NCBI GenBank assembly: GCA_007120675.1
Contig: SKNE01000088.1
Location: 1 to 18,858 of the forward strand
Length of the DNA stretch: 18,858 bases
Direction: 5' to 3'
Source: Bacteroidales bacterium
GTDB lineage: Bacteria; Bacteroidota; Bacteroidia; Bacteroidales; UBA7960
Shown: piece by piece, positions 1 through 7,016 of the stretch
Position numbering within the stretch: position 1 is the stretch's first letter
Layout of the letters: each line of letters opens with the position of its first letter
The notes under the pieces: model-generated
Databases searched by the model: none
Told to the model about the DNA's origin: nothing
Seen by the model: the letters and a program-made list of their open reading frames with translations, nothing else
Program-made: the position numbers and the translations under genes

Positions 1-2285
1 ATGCCGGAAAAAATGGTGTCCCGGTAGTGCCTGCTGATAAACAATCCCTCGGCAACCTGCAAGGTATGCTCCCGGGTGGGGAGATCGCTGTACACGCCCT
101 CCAGGTACTCCCCGTCTTTCATTGTATTCATGAAGAAGGGTATCCAGGGGGTGAAGCGCGCCTGGTGGGCCAGCACATCCCTCATCACGGCGGCGGCCTT
201 TTCGCTTTCTTCGAGCCAGGTCAGGTAGTCCCCCATTCCGGCATCCAGGTCGATCAGCCCCTCCTCATACAGCCGCATGAGGGCTGCCGTGGAGGAAGCG
301 ATCTTGGTGATGGAGGCCAGGTCATACAGGTCAGTGTCCTTCACCGGTGCGATGCTGTCCCACCTGTGATGTCCGAAGGCCTTATTGTAGATCATCACGC
401 CGTCTTTGATGATGGCGATCTGGCAACCCGGATAGGCTCCCTGCCTGATGCCCTCTATGGCCAGGCTGTCTATCCGTCCCAACAGGTGGGAGCGGATGCC
501 TGCCTCCTCCGCCTTCCCGAAGCGGATGCGCTGGCTTTTCGGACTGATGATGCCGCTGTGCAGGGGGAAGTGGGGCGCCACACTCACGGGCAGCCGGCCC
601 GTGGTTGGGAGTCCCCCAAAGATGGCCTGTGCGGCGGCTTCTTCGAACAGTCGTCCCTCCTGGTATGCGATCAGTATGGATTCAATGTGCTCCACCTCAT
701 CATTGAATAATGCCAGGCTGTAGGGGTTGGCAAACAGGCTCATGATCACCTGGTTCTGCCTGGCCAGGCCGGCGATGAGCTGCACTGTCTTTCCGTTGAT
801 CCCGTAGTTGCTGCTCACCGAGAAGCGGTTGTCATGGACAGAAACGATCACCAGGTCATAGCCCCCCATCTTTTCAAGCATCATTTCGGCGCTCTCCGGT
901 GTGTGGTATTTGTCGATGCCATACTGGGCTACGGGGGCATACCTCGCTAAAGCCGTCTGAAAGTGATTGCCGGGCCTGGCCCCGATGGATAAGGCGGCGA
1001 TTTTTCGCCCGGCCAGGCCGGTGACGGGAACCAGGTTTTTGTTGTTTTTCACCAGGCTCATGCTGGCCTCTGCCAGGCGCTTGTTCAGCAGGCGCGCACC
1101 GTTTGAGTTCAGCTCTTCCACCAGGTTTTCGGAGGAGATGTACCGGAAATTGTCAAGGCCCGCTTTTTGCTTATAGTACAAAATTTTGCGGACCTTGTCA
1201 TTCAGCATGGATTCAGGAATCACCCCATCCTGGATGGCCTTGCTGATGCTTTGAATGGAGGCGGGGACATCTTCGGGTAAGAGCAGGATGTCGTTTCCGG
1301 CGGTGAAGGCACGCAGGGCCAGTTCGCCTGGCGGGAAAAAGTCACTGACTCCCTGCATGTCCAGGGCATCGGTGATGATCAGGCCACGGAAGCCCATATC
1401 AAGCTGCAAAAGATTGGTGACCACGTGATGGGAAAGGGTGGAGGCAAGCCCCTGGGTGGGTTCCAGGGAGGGTATTTCCAGGTGGGCCACCATCACGGAG
1501 TGGATCCCCTCCCCGATGAGTTGCCTGAAAGGGTATAAATGGATGGAGTCCACCTCCTGGTAAGGGTGCCGCAGGAAGGGCAGGGCATAATGTGAGTCGG
1601 TATCCGTATCTCCGTGTCCCGGAAAATGCTTGGCGCAGGCAATGATGCCTGCATCCTGCATTCCCTGCATATAGGCCACCCCCTTTGACGCCACCCGGTA
1701 GCGGTCTTCACCAAATGATCGCCAGTTGATGACCGGGTTGGCGGGATTGTTGTTCACATCCACCACCGGTGCAAAATTGATGTGCACACCCAGTCGCTTA
1801 AGCTGCCGGCCAACCTCTATGCCCATCTGGTAGATCAGCTGACTGTCGTCGATGGCACCCAGGGCCATTTGCCGCGGAAAGGGGATCAGGCTGTCGAGCC
1901 GCATGGCCGGACCCCATTCTGCGTCCATGGCCACAAAGAGCGGCGTCTTTGCCTGGCTTTGGAGCCGGTTGGTGATCATCACCTGCCGTTTTGGTCCCCC
2001 GCTGAAAAATGTCACCCCACCCACATTGTAATCCATCACCAGCCGGGCAATGCTGTCAAAGTAGGGCTCGTCGCGGTCAGTGTGTATGCGAATCATCAGC
2101 AGCTGCGCTATGCGTTCTTCCAGGCTCAGGGAGGCAAACACCGAGTCGACCCAGGGTGTCCGGTATGCTTTGCCGGGGTCGTGGTGTAAGCCGGAACTGC
2201 CTTGCACTGGTTTTCCCGGGGGGAGGGGGACCGTTAGCCAAAGGATGAATAAGTAAGGGAGCACCCTGGTGACAAACTTATACAT
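1..2285 (-). CDS. Secreted GH3 beta-N-acetylglucosaminidase (NagZ-like) fused to a class C beta-lactamase-fold serine hydrolase; 3' end outside window
   Basis: An open frame runs without a stop from the ATG at 2285 to base 1 (761 codons), so the C-terminus lies beyond the window. Residues 1-22 look like a Sec signal peptide (basic start, then a hydrophobic core). A GH3 N-terminal barrel follows (about 45-375). It has the NagZ signature KHFPGHG (219-225), the Asp-Ser-His loop (230-232) that carries the acid/base His in NagZ enzymes, and ITDALDM with the nucleophile Asp at about 306. A GH3 C-terminal alpha/beta domain spans about 390-575. From about 595 a beta-lactamase/transpeptidase-like domain begins with SITK (Ser658-Lys661), the SxxK catalytic motif. 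The later Tyr and KTG-like motifs would lie off the edge. The family is known in Bacteroidota at about 1000 residues. By inference it cleaves GlcNAc from muropeptides in the periplasm, with the second domain acting on the peptide or an ester. It is divergent from the GH3 lipoprotein gene. Confidence 0.93.
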   Translation of the reverse strand, partial: MYKFVTRVLPYLFILWLTVPLPPGKPVQGSSGLHHDPGKAYRTPWVDSVFASLSLEERIAQLLMIRIHTDRDEPYFDSIARLVMDYNVGGVTFFSGGPKRQVMITNRLQSQAKTPLFVAMDAEWGPAMRLDSLIPFPRQMALGAIDDSQLIYQMGIEVGRQLKRLGVHINFAPVVDVNNNPANPVINWRSFGEDRYRVASKGVAYMQGMQDAGIIACAKHFPGHGDTDTDSHYALPFLRHPYQEVDSIHLYPFRQLIGEGIHSVMVAHLEIPSLEPTQGLASTLSHHVVTNLLQLDMGFRGLIITDALDMQGVSDFFPPGELALRAFTAGNDILLLPEDVPASIQSISKAIQDGVIPESMLNDKVRKILYYKQKAGLDNFRYISSENLVEELNSNGARLLNKRLAEASMSLVKNNKNLVPVTGLAGRKIAALSIGARPGNHFQTALARYAPVAQYGIDKYHTPESAEMMLEKMGGYDLVIVSVHDNRFSVSSNYGINGKTVQLIAGLARQNQVIMSLFANPYSLALFNDEVEHIESILIAYQEGRLFEEAAAQAIFGGLPTTGRLPVSVAPHFPLHSGIISPKSQRIRFGKAEEAGIRSHLLGRIDSLAIEGIRQGAYPGCQIAIIKDGVMIYNKAFGHHRWDSIAPVKDTDLYDLASITKIASSTAALMRLYEEGLIDLDAGMGDYLTWLEESEKAAAVMRDVLAHQARFTPWIPFFMNTMKDGEYLEGVYSDLPTREHTLQVAEGLFISRHYRDTIFSG

Positions 2286-2319
2286 ATATAGGGACGTGTT
2301 ATGTATCAAACAAGCTTTG

Positions 2320-2327
2320 CAAAGATA
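2320..2327 (-). promoter_or_regulatory. Candidate -7 promoter element for the GH3/serine hydrolase gene
   Basis: Read on the minus strand the bases are TATCTTTG, an exact match to the Bacteroidota -7 consensus TAnnTTTG, 34 bases upstream of the ATG at 2285. I do not see a clear TTTG -33 element at the usual distance, so the match rests on one box. It would give a leader of roughly 25-30 bases. Confidence 0.45.
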
Positions 2328-2392
2328 ATAATTTATGCAGCCTTTAAGGCGGGCCCGCGGACAAGCGAAAAAAGTATGTTTTTTGTTTGCGA

Positions 2393-2416
2393 TCCTGGCC
2401 AGTGCCGTGGCCAGGA
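2393..2416. repeat. Perfect inverted repeat (9-bp arms, 6-base loop) between divergent GH3 genes
   Basis: TCCTGGCCA (2393-2401) pairs perfectly with TGGCCAGGA (2408-2416) around the loop GTGCCG. It sits in the 226-bp region between the two divergent GH3 genes, about 65 bases upstream of one candidate -7 box and 70 from the other. No T-run follows on either strand, so an intrinsic terminator is unlikely. A regulator-binding site or a transcript hairpin fits better. Nearby are further dyads: GCCTTTAAGGC (2340-2350), GCGGGCCCGC (2349-2358), and an A6/T6 inverted repeat at about 2369-2385. Confidence 0.6.
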
Positions 2417-2483
2417 ATGCCGGCAGCAGGCCAAACAGTGTCCGGAACCGGTGAGTGAGGACGGCTGATTGGATCGCTTGCCG

Positions 2484-2491
2484 TATATTTG
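2484..2491 (+). promoter_or_regulatory. Candidate -7 promoter element for the GH3 lipoprotein gene
   Basis: TATATTTG matches TAnnTTTG exactly and ends 20 bases before the chosen ATG at 2512, which implies a leader of only about 14 bases. No TTTG is visible 18-21 bases upstream, so confidence is moderate. Its position supports starting the gene at 2512 rather than at the in-frame ATG at 2455, which would lie upstream of this promoter. Confidence 0.4.
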
Positions 2492-2511
2492 TAAGCAAAA
2501 AAATATTTCCC

Positions 2512-3639
2512 ATGAGACCTGCGATGATGCTTTGCCTGTTGATGCTTGCGATGATCCTGAAGGCCTGTTCGGCCGATGAGGGCCACTCCGGCGACCCCGG
2601 CCTGGAGGAGATGATCGGCCAGATGCTGATGATTGGCTTCCGTGGCATGGAGGTGGAGGCCACGGATCAGATTGCCCGGGACCTGGCAGCAGGCCGCGTC
2701 GGGGGCGTGATTCTTTTCGACAGGGATGTGGCCATGGGGTTCACCCCCCGGAACATTGAATCGCCTGCCCAGCTCATGGCGCTGACCGGCCAGTTGCGTC
2801 ATTTTGCCAGTCAGGCCGGCGACATCCCTTTGTTTATCAGCATTGACCAGGAGGGTGGGTATGTAGCCCGCCTGAAGCCGGAGTACGGCTTTCCTTCCAC
2901 CGTGTCGGCCCAGTACCTGGGAAGCCTGAATGATCCGGATTCAACCGCCTGGCATAGCGCCCGCATGGCGCAAACCCTTTCCGATCACGGTATCAACCTG
3001 AACCTGGCGCCCGTGGTGGATGTGAACATCAATCCCGATAGTCCGGCCATCGGTGCCATCGAGCGCAGCTTTTCCGATGACCCCTTGCTGGTGGCTCAGC
3101 ACGCTGCCATAGTGGTTGATGAGCACAGGGCCCGCCAGGTGCTGACCTGCCTGAAACATTTTCCGGGTCATGGAAGTGCCAGCCATGACTCCCACCTGGG
3201 ACTGACGGATGTGAGTAACAGCTGGGAGGAGCAGGAGCTTATCCCCTATGAGATGCTTATTGGGCAGGGGAGGGCTGATATGGTGATGACAGCCCATATA
3301 TTCAATAGCCAGTGGGATACAGAATACCCCGCCACCCTGTCCAAGGAGGTGATCACGGGCATGCTTCGCCAGGAGCTTGGTTTCGACGGGGTGATCATTT
3401 CAGACGACATGAACATGGGCGCGATCACCGATGAATACGGGCTGGAAGAGGCCATTTACCGGAGCATCGACGCGGGGGTGGATGTCCTTATATTTGCCAA
3501 CAACCTGGTCTACGATGAAATGATTGCCGAAACGGCCACCGCCATTATCCTGGACTTAATCGATGAGGGGATGTTAAGCGTGTCGCGCATCAGGGAGTCC
3601 TACCAGCGCATCATGCTCCTGAAGGATCAGCTGCCCTGA
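2512..3639 (+). CDS. GH3 beta-N-acetylhexosaminidase, NagZ-like, predicted lipoprotein
   Basis: This is a 375-residue single-domain GH3 enzyme of NagZ length. The start at 2512 is chosen because it gives a classic lipoprotein signal: a hydrophobic stretch and then the lipobox L-K-A-C with Cys19. An earlier in-frame ATG (2455) would bury this signal behind 19 residues. Catalytic features are KHFPGHG (215-221), the Asp-Ser-His loop (226-228) typical of NagZ, and IISDD with the likely nucleophile Asp298. Family knowledge: NagZ enzymes release terminal GlcNAc from muropeptides or other beta-GlcNAc glycans. The lipid anchor places this copy in the periplasm or on the outer membrane rather than in the cytosol, as in E. 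coli NagZ. The neighbouring divergent gene has the same GH3 type, so the pair may share substrates. The exact sugar specificity cannot be read from sequence. Confidence 0.93.
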   Translation: MRPAMMLCLLMLAMILKACSADEGHSGDPGLEEMIGQMLMIGFRGMEVEATDQIARDLAAGRVGGVILFDRDVAMGFTPRNIESPAQLMALTGQLRHFASQAGDIPLFISIDQEGGYVARLKPEYGFPSTVSAQYLGSLNDPDSTAWHSARMAQTLSDHGINLNLAPVVDVNINPDSPAIGAIERSFSDDPLLVAQHAAIVVDEHRARQVLTCLKHFPGHGSASHDSHLGLTDVSNSWEEQELIPYEMLIGQGRADMVMTAHIFNSQWDTEYPATLSKEVITGMLRQELGFDGVIISDDMNMGAITDEYGLEEAIYRSIDAGVDVLIFANNLVYDEMIAETATAIILDLIDEGMLSVSRIRESYQRIMLLKDQLP

Positions 3640-3640
3640 T

Positions 3641-3655
3641 GGTCCGCCCCGGACC
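3641..3655. repeat. Short perfect hairpin just after the GH3 lipoprotein stop codon
   Basis: GGTCCG (3641-3646) and CGGACC (3650-3655) form a 6-bp GC-rich stem with a CCC loop, starting two bases after the TGA. No T-run follows, so this is not a standard intrinsic terminator. It may still slow polymerase or protect the mRNA 3' end between these convergent genes. Confidence 0.4.
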
Positions 3656-3700
3656 GGCCTGCCCCGATGGCCCGGCTCACCCCGGCCTGCCCTGCTGCCT

Positions 3701-3793
3701 CGCTACCCTGCTGCCAGGCTGCCCTGATACCAGGCTGCCACGCTACCCCGCTGCCATATCATCCTACTGCTACACTACCACGCTACCCTGCTG
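3701..3793. repeat. Short degenerate tandem repeat with 40-bp period
   Basis: The 13-mer CGCTACCCYGCTG begins at 3701, 3741 and 3781, spaced exactly 40 bases apart. Units 1 and 2 match at about 26 of 40 positions, strongest over the first 16 bases and at the final CCA. The third copy stops after about 15 bases at the stop codon of the MATE gene. The tract (3640-3795) is pyrimidine-rich on the plus strand and built from CTGCC/CTACC words. It lies between two convergent genes and has no credible coding role. Confidence 0.65.
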
Positions 3794-3795
3794 TC

Positions 3796-5127
3796 CTACA
3801 GGCTAAAATGACGCCATTTGCCACTTTGCAGGTAAGCCAGGGAGCCCAGTCCCAGCACGCTGAAGTAGACCACTTCCACAAACCAGACCACTGGCGCCGA
3901 GCCACCAAAACCCACGGCGAGAATGTAGGCTGTGACAAGGTAAAAAGCGATGCTTAAGACCTCAATGCCCAGTGCAATGAGGGTTTTTCCGGTTCCGGAC
4001 AAACCGGAAAACCATATCATCCCGAAGGAGAAGGCAAGCAGCGCCAGTGAAGTCACACGCAGCAAGGGGACGGTGGCATCTATCAGGTGTGCCTCCTGGG
4101 TGAAGAAGGCAGCGATCTCCCTTGGAAAGAAAAGGTTGACCTGTATGACCACCAGGCTGATGAGCAGGGCAGTGAACATGATTTTACGCACCAGTGGGAT
4201 CACCTCCCCGGCTTGACCCTGTCCGATGATATTGCTCACCAGGGTGTTGGTGGCGGAACTGAGTCCCCATACAGGAATCATCAACAGCATGTAAAAACTG
4301 CGTGTGATGTTGGATGCGGCCAGGGCGGTTTCGCTTATTTGTTCAATCACCAGGAAAAAGGCAAACCAGGCGGCGAATGAGAGGAAGTACTGGAACATGA
4401 CAGGCACAGCCACCCTGCTGATCATCCGGTACTGCCTTGCCCTGGGCCGTGCAAAGCGAAGGAGCCGGTAACGGGACAGTGTATGGGTTTTGGCAGACCA
4501 CAGGAGGAAGAACAGGAAGGTGAGTACCTCTGCCACATTGGTGGCCACGGCGGCTCCGGCAATCCCCATGGCGGGAAAGCCCCAGTTCCCGAAGATCAAC
4601 AGGTAGTCCAGCAAGATGTTAACGCCGGCCATCAGGGAAGTGCTGACGATCAGGATGCGCGTCCTGGTGATGCCGGTGTAGAAGCTGTTAAAGGTCATGA
4701 CCAGGAAGCCAAACAGGAAGCCAAATCGCCGGTAGCTGAGGAATACCAGGCTTTCGGCAAGGACGGCCTCAGATTGCAGGAAGATGGACAGCAAAAGGGG
4801 GGCCAGCTGTTTGAGCAGGACAGTCAGCAGAATGGCCAGCGCCATCATAAAATAGATGGCATGGTCGAACACCGCACCGATCTTTTGCTCCTGTCCCTCA
4901 CCATTGCGGCGGCCGATGACGATCTGCACCCCCACGGCAAAGCCTGCCCCCAGCATCACCAGGCAGAGATAGAATATGCCCCCGATGGCAGATGCACCCA
5001 GGCTCACCTCGCCAAGCCGGCCGAGGAAGGCTGTGTCGATCACCACCATCAGGTTTTGCGCCATCAGTCCCAGTATGATGGGGTAGGAGATGCGCCAGAT
5101 GGTGCGGTATGACGTGTCAACAGGCAT
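3796..5127 (-). CDS. MATE family multidrug/Na+ antiporter-type efflux transporter
   Basis: A 443-residue polytopic membrane protein of normal MATE length, with about 12 hydrophobic segments in two six-helix halves. The N-terminal half shows the family pattern of Pro-Ile-Ile-Leu-Gly-Leu followed by the VVIDTAFLGRLGEVSLGA region (helices 1-2 and their loop), and the second half has the repeated counterpart near its start. Family members expel drugs or organic cations in exchange for H+ or Na+ across the inner membrane; the substrate here is unknown. It is the last gene of a minus-strand run, 44 bases after the RlmI-like gene, with no separate promoter visible, so it is probably co-transcribed. 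Its stop lies in the 40-bp repeat tract and it converges on the GH3 lipoprotein gene. Confidence 0.94.
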   Translation of the reverse strand: MPVDTSYRTIWRISYPIILGLMAQNLMVVIDTAFLGRLGEVSLGASAIGGIFYLCLVMLGAGFAVGVQIVIGRRNGEGQEQKIGAVFDHAIYFMMALAILLTVLLKQLAPLLLSIFLQSEAVLAESLVFLSYRRFGFLFGFLVMTFNSFYTGITRTRILIVSTSLMAGVNILLDYLLIFGNWGFPAMGIAGAAVATNVAEVLTFLFFLLWSAKTHTLSRYRLLRFARPRARQYRMISRVAVPVMFQYFLSFAAWFAFFLVIEQISETALAASNITRSFYMLLMIPVWGLSSATNTLVSNIIGQGQAGEVIPLVRKIMFTALLISLVVIQVNLFFPREIAAFFTQEAHLIDATVPLLRVTSLALLAFSFGMIWFSGLSGTGKTLIALGIEVLSIAFYLVTAYILAVGFGGSAPVVWFVEVVYFSVLGLGSLAYLQSGKWRHFSL

Positions 5128-5171
5128 GGCGTAGTGTTCAGGTGCGTTGGTACATCCCCGGGGTGTTTTGC

Positions 5172-6386
5172 TTAGTCGACATGAAGGACAAGCCCTTTGA
5201 GGTAGTGCCCTTCCGGATGGAAAATGCTGGTGGGATGATCGGGGCCCTGGCTCAGCTGGTGGAGGATGCGCACCTTGCGACCGGACAGGATGGCTGCAGA
5301 GGTTATGGTGGATTTGAACAGGTTCAGGTCAATCACCTGCGAGCAGCTGAAGGTAAACAGCAGGCTTTGTGGGGCAATGACCTTGAGGGCCTGCAGGTTC
5401 AGTCGCTTATATCCCTGGACCGCCTTGTGTTTCACCCGCTGATGCTTGGCGTAGGCGGGGGGGTCCAGGATCATCAAATCGTAGGCTTCGGTGCAGGAGC
5501 GAAGGTAGTCCATGGCATCGCTGTTGATGATCCGGTGCTTTTCCTCCAGCCGGTTAATGGTGGCATTCTGCTGGCATAGTTGGGTAGCCCGGAGGGAGCT
5601 GTCGAGTGAGTGTACTTCTCTCGCCCCCGCGCGGAGCGCATAAACCGAGAAGGCCCCGCTATAGGCAAAGGCGTTGAGTATTTTCTTTCCCGGGGCATAA
5701 TGGCTGAGCAGCATTCTGTTTTCCCGCTGGTCAATGAAGAAGCCTGTCTTTTGTCCCCCGGGGATATCTATCATGAAACGTAAATTGTTCTCCATGGCCT
5801 CGACGACCCCCCCCCCGGCGGGGAGGTCGCCGGCGGGATGGATGAAACCCCTGCTTGAATTATCCTTCCAGAACGGCTCGGGCAGTGTCTCCCTGCTTTT
5901 GTCGTAAATGCTCTTCAGCCCTTGTCCGTAAAGGGCCCTGAGTCCCTCCGCGATCTGGTCTATATAGCCGTACAGGCCGGTGGCGTGGATCTGTATGACC
6001 AGGTGCCCGTCATAATGGTCGATGATGAGACCGGGAAGGTGGTCCCCTTCACCGTGCACCAGCCGGTAAATATTGCTTGTCTTGCTATGGGTCAGGCCAC
6101 ATTGCCGCCGCAGCTGCCAGGCCGCCTGCAGCTTCTCCAGCCAGAACGCCGGACTGAACCCTTCCGGCCGCTCCGGTGCAAAAGCCAGCAAGCGCACCGC
6201 GATGCTGGCGTCCTGGTAGATGCCGCAGGCCAGGTATTCCCCCTTGTTGGAGAAGACCTCCGTTCGGCAACCATCAAAGGCGGGGCCTTCCATTTTCTTG
6301 ATGGCTCCGCTGAATACCCAGGGATGGAAACGCCTCACCGCCTCATCCTTACCTGAGCGAAGGGTCACTTTCAAAACCTGATTCAT
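5172..6386 (-). CDS. RlmI-like class I SAM-dependent rRNA (cytosine-C5) methyltransferase
   Basis: A 404-residue protein with the RlmI layout. It has an N-terminal PUA-type RNA-binding domain (about 4-75), an EEHEE-like middle region, and a Rossmann methyltransferase domain from about 200. Visible motifs are GQKTGFFIDQREN (211-223), typical of the family, the SAM loop around NAFAYSGAFS (238-247) with the acidic Asp262, the DPP motif (308-310), and FSCS (346-349) with the Cys in motif VI position. E. coli RlmI makes m5C1962 in 23S rRNA; the same role is inferred here. The gene follows the FAH-family gene by 12 bases. Oddity: codons 190-194 contain ten G in a row (plus-strand C at 5807-5816) inside a Gly-rich linker. 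A single-base slip there would truncate the methyltransferase domain. The frame is intact in this sequence. Confidence 0.93.
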   Translation of the reverse strand: MNQVLKVTLRSGKDEAVRRFHPWVFSGAIKKMEGPAFDGCRTEVFSNKGEYLACGIYQDASIAVRLLAFAPERPEGFSPAFWLEKLQAAWQLRRQCGLTHSKTSNIYRLVHGEGDHLPGLIIDHYDGHLVIQIHATGLYGYIDQIAEGLRALYGQGLKSIYDKSRETLPEPFWKDNSSRGFIHPAGDLPAGGGVVEAMENNLRFMIDIPGGQKTGFFIDQRENRMLLSHYAPGKKILNAFAYSGAFSVYALRAGAREVHSLDSSLRATQLCQQNATINRLEEKHRIINSDAMDYLRSCTEAYDLMILDPPAYAKHQRVKHKAVQGYKRLNLQALKVIAPQSLLFTFSCSQVIDLNLFKSTITSAAILSGRKVRILHQLSQGPDHPTSIFHPEGHYLKGLVLHVD

Positions 6387-6398
6387 GCTGTGGATGGT

Positions 6399-7010
6399 TT
6401 ATTTGACTTTCAGGGTAAACACCAGCTTGTCTTCCAGGAAGAGTTCCAGCTTGTCGTCCACCTCTACCGGTCCCACGCCGGCGGGTGTTCCGGTAAAGAG
6501 CAGGTCGCCAATCTTCAATGTGACATAGCGGGAGACGTGGGCGATCAGTGCATCGAAGCCAAAGACCATGTCGGCTGAGTGGCCTTGCTGGACAAGCAGA
6601 CCGTTTTTTTTCAGTGAGAAGCGGATATTTCCGGGGTCCTCCAACCCGCCTATGGGGTGGAAGTCGCTATGGGCGGCCGAACCATCAAAGGCTTTGGCGA
6701 TCTCCCAGGGCTTGCCTGAGCTGATGCACTCTTTTTGCAGGTCACGGGCGGTGAAGTCGAAGCCTGCAGCAACCGAATCGTAATAGCGGTGGGCGAATCG
6801 TTCCTGGATGTTTTTCCCCGTCCGGTTGATGCGAATCACCAGCTCCGCCTCATAGTGCACCTGCCTGGAGAATGAGGGGTAGAAGAAGGGCAGGCCCGCC
6901 TTGATCAGGGCCGTTTCAGGCTTCATGAAGAAGATGGGTTGGGCCGGCACGTCCTGCGCCATCTCCTCCGCATGCTTGCGGTAGTTGCGTCCGATACAGA
7001 TGATTTTCAT
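6399..7010 (-). CDS. Fumarylacetoacetate hydrolase (FAH) family protein
   Basis: A 203-residue single FAH domain, the size of short YcgM/FAHD1-like members. The N-terminus (MKIICIGRNYRKHAEE) is the family's Gly-Arg-Asn-Tyr signature. Metal ligands are the paired Glu54/Glu56 in YEAELVIRI and Asp85 in AGFDFTARD. KAFDGSA (107-112) and the C-terminal TGTPAGVGP (173-181) complete the fold. Family members hydrolyse or decarboxylate acyl-pyruvates or oxaloacetate with Mg2+ or Mn2+ in the cytosol. The substrate cannot be fixed from sequence; oxaloacetate decarboxylase or acylpyruvase is plausible. It lies 6 bases after the exonuclease stop and 12 before rlmI, so translation of the three is probably coupled. 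Confidence 0.92.
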   Translation of the reverse strand: MKIICIGRNYRKHAEEMAQDVPAQPIFFMKPETALIKAGLPFFYPSFSRQVHYEAELVIRINRTGKNIQERFAHRYYDSVAAGFDFTARDLQKECISSGKPWEIAKAFDGSAAHSDFHPIGGLEDPGNIRFSLKKNGLLVQQGHSADMVFGFDALIAHVSRYVTLKIGDLLFTGTPAGVGPVEVDDKLELFLEDKLVFTLKVK

Positions 7011-7016
7011 GGCCTG

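Noticed and set aside
2455..2511. Upstream extension of the GH3 lipoprotein gene to the ATG at 2455
   Set aside because: It would place 19 polar/basic residues before a clear lipoprotein signal and would start upstream of the only promoter-like box.
3667..3957. A plus-strand frame through the 40-bp repeat, giving a Pro/Leu/Thr/Ala-rich peptide
   Set aside because: The composition simply reflects CTGCC/CTACC repeat words, and the latter half is antisense to the MATE gene.
4483..5112. A 209-codon plus-strand frame opposite the MATE transporter
   Set aside because: It is His/Gln/Asp-rich with no domain, the typical mirror of a membrane-protein gene.
6604..6611. T8 run inside the FAH-family gene
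   Set aside because: It encodes normal Lys-Lys codons on the minus strand, and no stem precedes it, so neither a terminator nor an obvious slippage insert is supported.
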